A stretch of DNA of 62,323 bases from Streptomyces sp. NBRC 110035 (GCF_000829695.1 NZ_BBNN01000031.1:1-62323); one strand, 5' to 3'. Positions 43,879 through 53,966 are shown, counted from the first letter of the stretch. Notes: generated by a model not told the origin, from the letters alone. Numbers and translations: made by a program.

Positions 43879-45144
43879 GTGAGTTCACGCACCCTCGGCG
43901 GCCCGGCGATCGCGCGACACGGCTGGGCGCAGGCCCTCGTCACGGTGCTGGGCGGGCTGATCACCATGGGCGTCGTGGCCGCGCTCGGACTGTGGGCGGC
44001 CGGTGCCGCGGATCTTCCGGCCGGCTCCTTCCCCAAGGTGCTCGCGGCGACCGTCGTCACGGCCGTCGGCGGGTCGGTGCACCTGGCCGGCGACGCGGGG
44101 GACCTGGCCGGCACGGAGGGCGGCCTGACCGTCATGCCGCTGTCCGTCACCCTCACCGGCGCCCTGTTCATCGGCCGGTCCTTTCTGCGCCCGTTGCGCC
44201 ACCGGGCCGTCGCCGGGGCGCCGGAACTGGCCGGGTGGGCCGCGAGGATCGTCGCCCTCTGGGTGATCGCCCTGCTCGGGCTGGCGTTCGCCGCCCGGCA
44301 CACGTTCGAGATCTCCCTCGGGGAAGGCGCCCTGGGCGATCTCGCCGATCTGTTCGGTGTCACCCCCGAGGTCGGCTTCGCCGCCGACGTGCCGCTGACC
44401 GTGCTCATCGGCCTGCTCTGGATGGCGGGTGTCCTGGTGCTGGCCCTGCTGGTGTCGCGCGGCGCTCCGCTGCCGGGCCGGCTGCTCCGGTTCCAGACGG
44501 CGGTACGGCCCGCGGCGCACGCGATGCTGCACCTGCTGCTCGCCTTCGTCGTCATCGGCTCCGTGATCGCACTGACGGTCGCGGTGACGCGGGGGCGCCC
44601 GGCGGAGACGTTCGCCGTACTCCTGCTCGGACTGCCCAACGTGACCTGGCTCGCGCTGACCCTCGGGCTGGGCGCCACCTGGGACGGCAGGGTGGAAGGC
44701 CCCTTCGGGCTGCCCATGCCGCACGTCCTCGACGAGGTACTGCGCACCGGGGACGTCTCGGCGCTGAACCTGAGCACGCTCGCCGAGCACGACGGCAGGG
44801 TGTGGTGGCTGCCGGTGCTCGACGCGGTTCTGCTGCCGGCCGTGGCGTTCGTGATGGCGGCCCGGTCACCGGCCGGGGTCCGGGCCTGGCAGCACGCCGT
44901 GCGCCTGGCGGTGGCACTCGCGCTGACGGTGCTGATGATCTGCCTGGTCTGCCGGATCTCCGCCCGGTTCGGCCTGTCCGTGCTCGGCATCGGCGACCTG
45001 GGCACGGGGCTCTCCGGCCAGGTCCTGCTGGAACCACGCCTGCCGGCCGCGCTGGGGCCGGCCCTCCTGTGGGGTCTGATGGCCGGTTCCGCGGGCGCGC
45101 TGGCGGCACGAAGGACACGCCGCCGGGGCCGGCCGGACGGCTGA
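43879..45144 (+). CDS. streptophobe family membrane protein
   Basis: 421 residues with about ten hydrophobic segments, starting with ALVTVLGGLITMGVVAALGLW in part near residue 20 and ending with PALLWGLMAGSAGALAARRTR. Between helices are small polar loops with HTFEISLGEGALG and LGLGATWDGRVEGPFGLPMPH. This wording matches the Streptomyces-specific streptophobe family, whose function is unknown. It probably has a leaderless mRNA. Confidence 0.8.
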   Translation: MSSRTLGGPAIARHGWAQALVTVLGGLITMGVVAALGLWAAGAADLPAGSFPKVLAATVVTAVGGSVHLAGDAGDLAGTEGGLTVMPLSVTLTGALFIGRSFLRPLRHRAVAGAPELAGWAARIVALWVIALLGLAFAARHTFEISLGEGALGDLADLFGVTPEVGFAADVPLTVLIGLLWMAGVLVLALLVSRGAPLPGRLLRFQTAVRPAAHAMLHLLLAFVVIGSVIALTVAVTRGRPAETFAVLLLGLPNVTWLALTLGLGATWDGRVEGPFGLPMPHVLDEVLRTGDVSALNLSTLAEHDGRVWWLPVLDAVLLPAVAFVMAARSPAGVRAWQHAVRLAVALALTVLMICLVCRISARFGLSVLGIGDLGTGLSGQVLLEPRLPAALGPALLWGLMAGSAGALAARRTRRRGRPDG

Positions 45145-45179
45145 CCGGAGCGGGCGGGCGGCGGGGCAGGACGGGGCGA

Positions 45180-45590
45180 TCAGGCGACGGGGACGCCCAG
45201 CACCGGGGCCGCGCGCTGCATCCGCAGGGCATCCACGGATTCGGCCAGGAGTTCGTACTCGGTGGTGTCGTCGCCGGTGGCGAGGCGCACCATCCGTCCG
45301 GCCGCCAGGGCCTCGGCCATCTCCTCCTGTCGGGCGACGTCACCGCACCAGGAACGCAGCACGGCGGGTACGTCGGGCACGCCGTCGGCGACGGGGACGA
45401 GCGCGCCCGGGGGTAAGTGCTCGGCCTCGGGCCGCGGGTCGAGCCGCTCGGCGATCCAGGAGGCGCGGTCGCGCAGCCACCACAGGGCGAGGGCCAGGGT
45501 GGGGGCGCGGTACGTGCCGAGGGGCACACCGATGCGGCGGCCGTCGCAGACTCCGTACGCCGTGACGTGACACAGGAACTCGTCGTGCAC
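45180..45590 (-). CDS. hypothetical protein with a TTA codon
   Basis: 136 residues, no recognised domain. It begins MHDEFLCHVTAYGVCDGRRIGVPL and contains ALWWLRDRASWIAERLDPRPE (quoted in parts: WLRDRASWIAERLDPRP). Leu in AEHLPPG is encoded by TTA (complement of 45414-45416), so translation would need bldA tRNA. It ends 36 nt from the convergent streptophobe gene. Function unknown. Confidence 0.65.
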   Translation of the reverse strand: MHDEFLCHVTAYGVCDGRRIGVPLGTYRAPTLALALWWLRDRASWIAERLDPRPEAEHLPPGALVPVADGVPDVPAVLRSWCGDVARQEEMAEALAAGRMVRLATGDDTTEYELLAESVDALRMQRAAPVLGVPVA

Positions 45591-45850
45591 GATTCCCTCC
45601 CCCGGTTGCGTTGCCCGTCGGCCGACCGGGCCTGCTCTCCGGCGGGTCGCGTGCTGTGCGTGAGGGCGCCGTAGCGCGGGGTGAAGCGCTCTCGTTGTCG
45701 AGTATGTTCACCGCTGAATCACTGTCACCACGCCTTTCCGGCCACTCTCCTGGCATATTCGCCCCTCCCGTTGGCCGGAACGGTGTGTTTGCGGTGCACG
45801 GCGTCGCAGCAAGTGCACGCGGCATGCCGGGAAGCGGGCCCGGCACGGTG
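45591..45850. other. intergenic region, no gene seen
   Basis: Together with the following hairpin this separates two reverse-strand genes by 318 nt. The stretch 45690-45760 is relatively AT-rich and may contain the promoter of the downstream TTA-containing gene. Confidence 0.5.
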
Positions 45851-45885
45851 CCGGCCGCGCCGTCGTGTCGTGACGGCGCGGCCGG
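45851..45885 (-). terminator. hairpin after the aldo/keto reductase gene
   Basis: CCGGCCGCGCCGTC (45851-45864) pairs exactly with 45872-45885, 14 bp with a 7-nt loop, 23 nt beyond the stop at 45909 on the reverse strand. Confidence 0.75.
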
Positions 45886-45908
45886 GAGGAGCCCGACCGG
45901 GCGCGGCC

Positions 45909-46901
<993 letters not shown>

Positions 46902-47058
46902 CGCGACTCCAGAGAGGTTGGCGCACAGGCGGGCGACACGGGTGTCCGGTTCCGTGGCCCGGAACCGGAGCCAGCGCCGGGGCTCCACTCTGTCGCGGTC
47001 CACGTGCAGCGGTCCAACAGAAGAATCCGATGGAATTCAGCGGATACGCTTCTCAATC

Positions 47059-47943
47059 ATGGAACTGCGTCACCTTCAGCACTTCGTCGCCGTCGCCGAG
47101 GACCAGCACTTCACCCGGGCGGCGGAGCGACTGCTGGTCTCCCAGTCGGGCCTGTCGGCGTCGATCCGCTCCCTGGAGCGCGAGCTGCAGACACCGCTGT
47201 TCGTACGGACCACCCGGCGGGTGACGCTCACGGAGGCCGGGCGGGCGCTGCTGGTGGAGGCCGAGCGGATCCTGGCACAGGTACGGGCGGCGCACGAGGC
47301 GGTGGCCGCGGTGCAGGGGGTGCTGCGGGGCACGCTCGCCCTGGGCGCCGAGCAGTGCATCGCGGGGGTGGATCTGGCGGATCTGCTGGCCGATTTCCGG
47401 CGGCGCCATCCGGACGTGGAGATCCGGCTGCGGCAGTGGGGCTCGGCGGCGCTGGCGGAGGAGGTCGCGGCGGGCCGCCTCGATCTGGCCTTCGTCTACC
47501 GGACCCACACGGACCCCGACCAGTTGCGGTCGGTGGCGCTCACCAGTGAGCCGATGACCGTGCTCTGCCATCCCGATCACCGGCTGGCGCGGGCCGGGGC
47601 TCCGCTGACCCCGCACGGCCTGGGTGGTGAGGTGTTCGTGGACTTCCATCCCGACTGGGGCCCGCGCCGCGCCACCGACACCGCGTTCGCCGCCGCGGGC
47701 GTACGGCGCACGGTCGCGCTGGAGGTGAACGACGTGCACAGCCTGCTGGACCTGGTCGACGAGAACCTCGGCATCGCCGTCGTCCCCCAGCACTTCCGGC
47801 ACAAACGCGCGGCACTGACCGCGCTGCCGCTGAAGGACACCGGTGAGTCCGTGTACGAGAGCGTGGTGCTGGTCCCGGCGGAAGAGGCCACCAGCCCGGC
47901 GGCGCGGGCGCTGATGGCTCTGCTGGACAGCGGGGAGGCATAG
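47059..47943 (+). CDS. LysR-family transcriptional regulator
   Basis: 294 residues: HTH in FTRAAERLLVSQSGLSASIRSLE and a LysR substrate domain with EQCIAGVDLADLL and VNDVHSLLDLVDENLGIAVVP. Transcribed away from the aldo/keto reductase gene across a 157-nt gap, the classic arrangement for a LysR regulator and its target. No ribosome site precedes ATG 47059; TACGCT at 47045-47050 ends 8 nt upstream, so the mRNA may be leaderless. Confidence 0.88.
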   Translation: MELRHLQHFVAVAEDQHFTRAAERLLVSQSGLSASIRSLERELQTPLFVRTTRRVTLTEAGRALLVEAERILAQVRAAHEAVAAVQGVLRGTLALGAEQCIAGVDLADLLADFRRRHPDVEIRLRQWGSAALAEEVAAGRLDLAFVYRTHTDPDQLRSVALTSEPMTVLCHPDHRLARAGAPLTPHGLGGEVFVDFHPDWGPRRATDTAFAAAGVRRTVALEVNDVHSLLDLVDENLGIAVVPQHFRHKRAALTALPLKDTGESVYESVVLVPAEEATSPAARALMALLDSGEA

Positions 47944-48006
47944 GGGACGACGGCGTGGGCCCAAGGGCGGCGCGCGTACGGAGGCGGGATGCGCGAGGGT
48001 GGTCAC

Positions 48007-48522
48007 ATGCCTGCCAAGGACATCCTCATCGACGGCTACGGCCGTGTCCGCGAAGAGGTCCACGCCGCCGTGACCGGGCTCGGCCCCGACGCGCTGAGCA
48101 CCCCTCCGGGCCCGGGAGCCAACTCCCTCGCCTGGCTCGTCTGGCACCTCACCCGGATCCAGGACGACCATGTCGCGGACGCCTTCGGACTCGACCAGGT
48201 GTGGCTCGCCCAGGGCTTCGAGGAGCGGTTCGCGCTCGGTCTGCCCCGCCACGACACCGGATACGGCCACACCCCGGAGCAGGTCGCCGGGGTACGGGTC
48301 GACTCGGGCGCCCTGCTCACCGGTTACTACGACGCGGTGCACGAGCAGACGCTGGACGTCCTGCGCGCACTGGACGCCGGGGATCTGGCGCGCATCGTGG
48401 ACGAGCGCCGGGATCCGCCGGTGAGCCCGGGGGTGCGCCTGGTCAGCGTCCTGTCCGACGATCTCCAGCACGCCGGACAGGCCGCCTACGTACGGGGCCT
48501 TCTTCAGCGTACGGAGTCGTAA
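48007..48522 (+). CDS. DinB/DUF664 family protein
   Basis: About 171 residues of the DinB-like four-helix fold. NSLAWLVWHLTRIQDDHVADAFG gives two of the usual metal histidines (WHLTRIQDDH) and VLSDDLQHAGQAAYVRGLL the third. Many actinobacterial members are mycothiol-dependent enzymes, but the substrate is unknown here. ATG 48007 (MPAKDI) has AGGG upstream; ATG 47989 is the alternative. The 3' end overlaps the convergent adenosine deaminase gene by 19 nt. Confidence 0.85.
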   Translation: MPAKDILIDGYGRVREEVHAAVTGLGPDALSTPPGPGANSLAWLVWHLTRIQDDHVADAFGLDQVWLAQGFEERFALGLPRHDTGYGHTPEQVAGVRVDSGALLTGYYDAVHEQTLDVLRALDAGDLARIVDERRDPPVSPGVRLVSVLSDDLQHAGQAAYVRGLLQRTES

Positions 48523-49580
48523 CCGGGCAGGACCATGTCCCTGAGCAGGGCGTTGCGCTCGTCGAACGGGAGGAACGCGCTCTTGACGGCGTTGACCGTG
48601 ACGGCCCGCAGGTCTTCGACGGTCCAGCCCGCCTGTTCCACCAGCAGGGACATCTCACGGGTCATGGTGGTGCCGGAGACGAGCCGGTTGTCGGTGTTGA
48701 GGGTGACCCGGAAGCCGAGGTCCTTCAGCGCGGTGACGGGGTGCGTGGCGATCGAACCGGCGGCGCCGGTCTGGAGGTTGGAGGTGGGACACATCTCGAG
48801 CGCGATCCGGCGGTCGCGGACCCAGCCCGCGAGCCGTCCGAGCTCGCCGTCGACGATGTCCTCGGTGATCCGCACGCCGTGACCGATGCGCTGGGCGCCG
48901 CACAGCTGGACGGCCTGGTGGATGCTGGGCAGGCCGTGGGCCTCACCGGCGTGGATGGTGAAGGGCACGCTCTCGCGGCGCAGGTGCTCGAAGGCGTCCA
49001 GGTGATCGGCGGCGGGGAAGCCGTCCTCGGCACCGGCGATGTCGAAGCCGACGACCCCGGCGTCCCGGAACGCCACCACCATGTCGGCGACCTCCCGGGT
49101 CCGGTCGAACATCCGCATGCCGCACAGCAGCGTCCCGACCCGTACCGGCGTCCCCGCGGCGGCGGCCCCGGCCATGCCTGCCGCGAGGCCCTCCTGCACG
49201 GCCTCGACCACCTCGGACAGGGTCAGTCCGCCCTTCGTCATCAGCTCGGGGGCGTAGCGGACCTCGCCGTAGACGACACCGTCGGCGGCGAGGTCGAGCA
49301 CGTACTCCTCGGCGGTGCGCAGCAGGCCCTCACGGGTCTGCATGACGGCGAGGGTGTGCTCGAAGGTGGCTATGTAGCGCACCAGGTCGCCGGAGCCGGC
49401 GGCCTCGACGTACCAGGCGGCGAGCTCGTCCGGGTCGGTGGTGGGCAGGGTGTGGCCGATCGTGTCCGCGAGCTCCACCAGGGTGGCGGGACGCAGCCCT
49501 CCGTCGAGGTGGTCGTGCAGCACGGCCTTGGGCAGCCGGCGGAGGGTGTCGGTGTCGGGGGTGATGCGGGGCACGGTCAT
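48504..49580 (-). CDS. adenosine deaminase
   Basis: 358 residues, normal length. Metal and catalytic motifs are in place: VLHDHLDGGLRP, FTIHAGEAHG with the catalytic Glu, RIGHGVRI, EMCPTSNLQTGA and VTLNTDNRLVSGT with the active-site Asp pair. It deaminates adenosine or deoxyadenosine to inosine in purine salvage. No signal peptide. GGAACG-type sequence precedes the ATG. A VOC gene follows upstream, not obviously linked. Confidence 0.93.
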   Translation of the reverse strand: MTVPRITPDTDTLRRLPKAVLHDHLDGGLRPATLVELADTIGHTLPTTDPDELAAWYVEAAGSGDLVRYIATFEHTLAVMQTREGLLRTAEEYVLDLAADGVVYGEVRYAPELMTKGGLTLSEVVEAVQEGLAAGMAGAAAAGTPVRVGTLLCGMRMFDRTREVADMVVAFRDAGVVGFDIAGAEDGFPAADHLDAFEHLRRESVPFTIHAGEAHGLPSIHQAVQLCGAQRIGHGVRITEDIVDGELGRLAGWVRDRRIALEMCPTSNLQTGAAGSIATHPVTALKDLGFRVTLNTDNRLVSGTTMTREMSLLVEQAGWTVEDLRAVTVNAVKSAFLPFDERNALLRDMVLPGYDSVR

Positions 49581-49638
49581 GGGCGGACGTTCCTCGGCGG
49601 TTCGGTGTCGGTGGTGGAGTCGGTGTCGGAGTGCGGGG

Positions 49639-50031
49639 TCAGCCGGCGGGCTGGAGCAGGTCCCAGCGGTTGCCGTAGAGGTCCTGGAAGACGGCGACCG
49701 TGCCGTACGGCTCGTGGCGCGGTCTTTCCAGGAAGGTCACGCCCGAGGCCGTCATCCGGGCGTGGTCGCGGGCGAAGTCGTCGGTGTGCAGGAAGAAACC
49801 GACGCGTCCACCGGTCTGGTCACCGGTCCGGGCGCGCTGGTCGTCGTCCTTGGCGCGGGCGAGCAGCAGGCCGGTGCCGGTGGTCCCCGCATCCGGTTCG
49901 ACGACGACCCAGCGGGAGCCGTCGGGCCGGGGGGTGTCCTCGGCCAGGTGGAATCCGAGGGCCTCGGTGTAGAAGCGGATCGCCTCGTCGTAGTCGTCGA
50001 CGACCAGGGTGACCAGGGCGACACGTCTCAT
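49639..50031 (-). CDS. VOC (glyoxalase-like) family protein
   Basis: 130 residues forming one VOC domain: VALVTLVVDDYDEAIRFYTEALGFHL (metal-site region, first ligand position Thr/Val rather than His), RWVVVEPDAG, VGFFLHTDDF and FQDLYGNRWDLLQPA. Substrate unknown. ATG 50031 follows GGAGAGG. It lies 58 nt upstream of the adenosine deaminase gene on the same strand and may be co-transcribed with it. Confidence 0.85.
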   Translation of the reverse strand: MRRVALVTLVVDDYDEAIRFYTEALGFHLAEDTPRPDGSRWVVVEPDAGTTGTGLLLARAKDDDQRARTGDQTGGRVGFFLHTDDFARDHARMTASGVTFLERPRHEPYGTVAVFQDLYGNRWDLLQPAG

Positions 50032-50195
50032 CGGGACCTCTCCGGAAAGCGGCGGGTGGGATCGATCGACAGAGGTTATACGTAAAACTTCGATGTGCAC
50101 CAGTCCCGCTCCCGGCAACGCCACCGGCCCTGGGCCGGAGGACCTACGACGGCAGCCCGAGGTGTCCGGGCAGGCCGCTCGGCTACCGTCCGCGC

Positions 50196-50717
50196 ATGAG
50201 GAGCACCGAGCAACCGCGACGGAGTCTCGAGCAGCGCAGAAGCGATGTCCTGGACCGCCTGGAGCGGGAGACGGACATCTCGGTGGCGTCGGTGGGCCCC
50301 GAGGGGCCGCCCTGCCTGGTGCCGCTGTGGTTCGTGTGGGACGGCGAGGCCGTCTGGCCGGCGACCCGGCCGGCCTTCGGCGACACGCGGGACGTCGTCC
50401 TGATCGACGGCGTGGTGCAGACGTGCGACGCACGGGAGGTGCCGCCGGCGGCGGAGGCGTTCCGGGAGAAGACCGGACGGGATCCGCGTGCGGACCGGGC
50501 CGTCCACGCGTTCTTCCGGGTGCGCCCCCGGGCGGTGCAGGCCTGGTGCGGGGAACACGAACTGCCGGAGCGGCACCTCACGCACAACGGAGTCCGGCCG
50601 GCGCAGGGGGTGTCGCGACGGCGCCGCGACACCCCCCTCCTTGTTCCGCGCCGGGGTTACGGATACGTGTACGTGTTGAGGGCGTCGACGGCGGCCGCCG
50701 GGTCGCCGAGGTCGTAG
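50196..50717 (+). CDS. PPOX-type (FMN/F420-binding) protein, apparently decayed
   Basis: The first ~130 residues resemble pyridoxamine-5'-phosphate-oxidase-fold proteins (LEQRRSDVLDRLERETDISVASV, LVPLWFVWDGEAVWPATRPA, LGDTRDVVLIDG-like DTRDVVLIDGVVQT). After TRPA the usual NPTGRNL-type cofactor-binding segment of about 15 residues is missing. The C-terminus reads through a terminator hairpin into the next gene (ending in AAAGSPRS), overlapping it by 61 nt, rather than ending in a normal tail. It is probably a non-functional remnant. The symbol is left blank. Confidence 0.6.
   Translation: MRSTEQPRRSLEQRRSDVLDRLERETDISVASVGPEGPPCLVPLWFVWDGEAVWPATRPAFGDTRDVVLIDGVVQTCDAREVPPAAEAFREKTGRDPRADRAVHAFFRVRPRAVQAWCGEHELPERHLTHNGVRPAQGVSRRRRDTPLLVPRRGYGYVYVLRASTAAAGSPRS
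50606..50636. terminator. hairpin between convergent genes
   Basis: GGGGGTGTCGCG (50606-50617) pairs with 50625-50636, 12 bp and a 7-nt loop, 20 nt past the PI-PLC stop. On the + strand it falls inside the read-through end of the PPOX-like frame. Confidence 0.75.
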
Positions 50718-52036
50718 CGGTCCACGGCGAGGAAGTTGGGCTTCTTGCGGGCAGCGGGCTGACAGAACCTGCGGGCGCGGTCGGCGAGTTTGCTGTTGTC
50801 CGTGCCGGCCGTGCCGGCGACCGGGGCGTCCCGGAAGTGGTTCATGACGAAGAGGGGACGGAACCCCGGTTCGGTGCGGGTGAGCGGGAGGTCGGTACCG
50901 GCGTCGTACCAACGGCTGTAACAGGACCAGTCGGAGGCTCCGACGCCCGAGCCCATGGACCAGTGGTTCTCGACGGTCCACTCGCGCTGGTACATGACGC
51001 CGAAGCTGTCCCGGGTCAGCCCGGCGGACCGGTCGGCGGGGCGGCTGCGGTCGCTGAAGATCAGCAGGCGCTTTCCGGCGGCGGTCAGGTCCGCCATCGT
51101 CGGCCAGCCGTTCTCCCGCACGCCGGTGCGGTCCGGCCGGTAGAGCACGTCCGACAGGCCGTTGACGCGGGCGAGTTCGGCACGCAGCACACCCGGGTCG
51201 ACGTAGTCCTCCAGGAACACGGTGACGACCTGGTCGGGATGGGCCTCGAGGAAGTCGACCATGCGCTGGAGGTCGACCCGGAGCGCGACGGGCCTGCCGA
51301 CCAGGGTGCAGCTGTTGTGGCAGAGGATCGCGCCGTCCGGGGTCTGGTGGATGTCCAGCATGAATCCTCGTACGCCGTCGGCGAGTTGGCGTTCGATGCC
51401 ACGTGTCTGGTTGGGGAAGAGGTTGACGAAGGGCGGGGCGAAGCCGCCGTCGACTCCGTTGGCGTAGGCGTTGTGCGAGGCCAGGAAGGTGACCTGGTCC
51501 AGGGTGCGGCTGCTCCGGGGCGGCATGGGCCGGGTGACGGGAGAGACCGGGGTGAGATACCAGTGGGCGAGGTCCGAGGAGCCTTCGGTGACGGCGAGTC
51601 GGGCGGGATGGTTGGCGCCGGAGGGCCTGGGGGCGACCGCGAGGTGCCGACCGGTGCCGGGGACGGCGAGCGTGAAACGGTCGCCGTCGGCGGGGGCGAC
51701 GGCCCAGGCCGCGTCGGCGCCGGCACAGGGAACGGTCCCGGCCCGGTCGCCGGTGCGGCCGAGACAGGTGCCCGGGGTGTCCGCGCTCTCCAGGAGGTGG
51801 GTGGCGCCGTTCGCCCTCAGGTTCCACTGCTGGTGGCCCTCGTCGCCCCGGGGCCGGTGCTGTTCGACGGCTCCGGCGGAGCCGGCGGCGTTCAGTCCCG
51901 TGGCGGCGCTCTGCACGTAGAAGGTGCCGGGCGCGGGTACCGCGTCGGCCCCGGCGGCGGGGGTGGGCGCCACGACCGCCGCGACCAGCGCGGTGGTCGT
52001 GACGGTCGCGGCGAGCAGGGCGTGGGGGGTGCGCAT
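50657..52036 (-). CDS. secreted PI-PLC-like protein with ricin-type domain
   Basis: 459 residues. A signal peptide (LLAATVTTTALVAAVVAPTPA, cleavage near AAGA) precedes a ricin-B-like lectin region (FYVQSAATGLNAAGS, QQWNL, about 35-165) and a phosphatidylinositol-specific phospholipase C X-type domain. FLASHNAYANG and FMLDIHQTPDG give the catalytic His candidates. It probably acts outside the cell on lipids or glycolipids. ATG 52036 follows GAAGGGC. The hairpin at 50606 ends it. Confidence 0.82.
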   Translation of the reverse strand: MRTPHALLAATVTTTALVAAVVAPTPAAGADAVPAPGTFYVQSAATGLNAAGSAGAVEQHRPRGDEGHQQWNLRANGATHLLESADTPGTCLGRTGDRAGTVPCAGADAAWAVAPADGDRFTLAVPGTGRHLAVAPRPSGANHPARLAVTEGSSDLAHWYLTPVSPVTRPMPPRSSRTLDQVTFLASHNAYANGVDGGFAPPFVNLFPNQTRGIERQLADGVRGFMLDIHQTPDGAILCHNSCTLVGRPVALRVDLQRMVDFLEAHPDQVVTVFLEDYVDPGVLRAELARVNGLSDVLYRPDRTGVRENGWPTMADLTAAGKRLLIFSDRSRPADRSAGLTRDSFGVMYQREWTVENHWSMGSGVGASDWSCYSRWYDAGTDLPLTRTEPGFRPLFVMNHFRDAPVAGTAGTDNSKLADRARRFCQPAARKKPNFLAVDRYDLGDPAAAVDALNTYTYP

Positions 52037-52165
52037 GACAGGTGCCCTTCGGTCCGGAGGACGGCCGCGCGCCGTCCATGTACGCCGGGAACGCGGGGAA
52101 CACGGACGGCACGCGGCCGGGTCACAGATGGTCAGGGGCATGACATCATGTCCGCCCGTCCCGCG

Positions 52166-53065
52166 TCAGCAGTAGAGGTTGCCGCCGGGCGGCGTCCCGA
52201 GGATCTGGGTGAACTGCTGGTACTTGGTCACCCTGCTCTGCACCTGCGCGGGGTTGCGGCCGTCGCACTCCAGGGAGCCGTTGATACTGCGGATCGTCTG
52301 GCCGAAGCCGGCCTGGTTGACCATGGCGTTGTGCGGGGTCATGGAGCCGGGACCGGTCTGGGTGTTCCAGTACCACAGCGCCGTCTTCCACGCCACGGAG
52401 GAGTCGTTCTGCACCAGCCAGGGGTTGCCCAGCAGGTCGAGGCCCAACGCGTCACCCGCGGCCTTGTAGTTGAAGTTCCAGCTCAGCTGGATCGGCCCGC
52501 GACCGTAGTAGGCGGCCTGGCCGGCCGGGCAGCCGTAGGGCTGGCTCCAGTCGCAGTAGTGCGGGTAGTTGGCGGTGTTCTGTTCCACCACGTGGACCAG
52601 ACCGCCGGTTTCGTGTCCGGCGTTGGCGAGGAAGGCGGCGGCCTCCTGCTTCTTCACCGTGTCGCCGCCCGTGTTGGCGAAGCCGGGGTAGGCGCTCAGG
52701 GCGGCGGTGAGACCGCTGTAGGTGTAGAAGGGGTTCCTGTTCGGGAACATCCGGTTGAACTGCTCCTCGGTCACGACGAAGTTGCCGACCGGCGTTCCGG
52801 GGCCGTTGTCGCAGGAGTACGGCTCCCAGTACCAGGTGCTGATGACGGGGTCGTAGCCCGGGTTGCCGTGCTCGGCGACGTAGGCCCGGCCGTCGGTGTA
52901 GCGGACGATGTCACCGGCGTTGTACCACTGCCCGGCCACCCAGTTCGGATAGCTGGAACACGCGGCGGCGGGGGCGGCCGAAGCGGTCGCGGCGGGGAGC
53001 AGCACGGGTGCGCCGGCGGCGAGGACGGCGGCGGCCAGCACGGAGGAGATGCGGCGTCTCGTCAA
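52166..53065 (-). CDS. GH19 chitinase with chitin-binding domain (ChiF-like)
   Basis: 300 residues: signal peptide (SSVLAAAVLAAGAPVLLPAA), a CBM5/12-like module with YPNWVAGQWYNAGDIVRY and a family 19 catalytic domain (FLANAGHETGGLVHVVEQN with the acid Glu, YYGRGPIQLSWNFNYKAAG). It degrades chitin outside the cell. The TTG at 53065 (MTRRRISS) is the likely start: AAAGGAG lies 8 nt upstream; the longer GTG at 53089 lacks a site. A DasR-type box lies upstream. Position recalls chiF of S. coelicolor (from memory). Confidence 0.88.
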   Translation of the reverse strand: MTRRRISSVLAAAVLAAGAPVLLPAATASAAPAAACSSYPNWVAGQWYNAGDIVRYTDGRAYVAEHGNPGYDPVISTWYWEPYSCDNGPGTPVGNFVVTEEQFNRMFPNRNPFYTYSGLTAALSAYPGFANTGGDTVKKQEAAAFLANAGHETGGLVHVVEQNTANYPHYCDWSQPYGCPAGQAAYYGRGPIQLSWNFNYKAAGDALGLDLLGNPWLVQNDSSVAWKTALWYWNTQTGPGSMTPHNAMVNQAGFGQTIRSINGSLECDGRNPAQVQSRVTKYQQFTQILGTPPGGNLYC

Positions 53066-53200
53066 GGGATCGACTCCTTTGCGGGACACGGCCGCTCCCG
53101 GGCGAGGGCATGCCCGAGCGGGATCTCGCCGCGCGCGCCGGCGGAGCCGGCCACGGGGTGGGGGCGGCCGTGGTGGGGGGTGTCGGGCACACTCAACCGC

Positions 53201-53216
53201 ATTGGTATGTACCAGT
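53201..53216 (-). promoter_or_regulatory. DasR-responsive element (dre-like) upstream of the chitinase gene
   Basis: Read on the reverse strand, ACTGGTACATACCAAT matches the arms of the dre consensus ACTGGTCTAGACCAGT (11 of 16, with TGGT and ACCA intact). It lies 136 nt before the TTG start, in the 373-nt divergent gap 53066-53438, which holds no gene. DasR represses chitinase and GlcNAc genes until glucosamine-6-phosphate accumulates. Confidence 0.65.
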
Positions 53217-53438
53217 CAAGGGTGTAGGCCAGTCGGACGAACCGGCCCGCCGCCTCCGCCCGGAAGGCCCGCCGGACCCGCCACGCGCGTCGCACGCGTC
53301 AGCCAAAAGGCACGCTCGACCACCACGGGCCTCGACCTCTACACATAAAGGGAAAATAAGCGCAGAATGACCCTACGTGGCGCTTGCCGCATACCACCCA
53401 GAAGCGGTGAGGCCTGCCAGTCGAAGGAGAGACGACTC

Positions 53439-53879
53439 ATGGCCAACGTCTCGCATCCCCGTGGTGACATCTCGAGCCACCCCGATGCTCCGGAAATGCA
53501 GGCACGGTACGACCGCATGCTCGGCGGTCGTGATGTGGTCCTGGTGGACGGACCGGTGTTCCTGCTCGGCCTCTACTGCGCGGTGTCCCCCTGGATACTC
53601 CACTACACGACGAGCCAGCCCGCGCTCGTGCCCCACAACCTGATCGTCGGCATCGCGATCGGTCTGCTCGCCCTCGGCTTCACCGCCGCGCCGGCGCGCA
53701 TGTACGGCCTCAGCGGAGCCATGTGCGCCCTCGGCGTGTGGATGATCGTCTCGCCGTGGATCGTCGGGACCAATCCGGACGCAGGCGTCATCTGGAACAA
53801 CATCATCATCGGTGCCCTGACCCTGGTGCTCGGCATCATGTGCGCCGTCACGGCGTCCAGGAGCACCCCTGGGACCTGA
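53439..53879 (+). CDS. SPW-repeat membrane protein
   Basis: 146 residues. Four predicted helices with two SPW motifs, AVSPWILHYT and IVSPWIVGTN, mark the SPW family of unknown role. The N-terminus is soluble and begins MANVSHPRGDISSHPDAPEMQ. The ATG at 53439 follows GAAGGAGAG. It is transcribed away from the chitinase gene, and two hairpins follow it. Confidence 0.82.
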   Translation: MANVSHPRGDISSHPDAPEMQARYDRMLGGRDVVLVDGPVFLLGLYCAVSPWILHYTTSQPALVPHNLIVGIAIGLLALGFTAAPARMYGLSGAMCALGVWMIVSPWIVGTNPDAGVIWNNIIIGALTLVLGIMCAVTASRSTPGT

Positions 53880-53966
53880 GGGTTCTCGTCCGTTTCGGGC
53901 CGCCGGACCGGGGAGCGGGGTCCGGCGGCCCGGGACCGCGAGCCCGGCATGATCCGGACGACAGGA

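Noticed and set aside
50009..53227. 1072-residue forward frame across PI-PLC and chitinase genes
   Set aside because: It is the complement of two secreted enzymes with signal peptides and catalytic motifs; the product is Gly/Val-rich with no domain.
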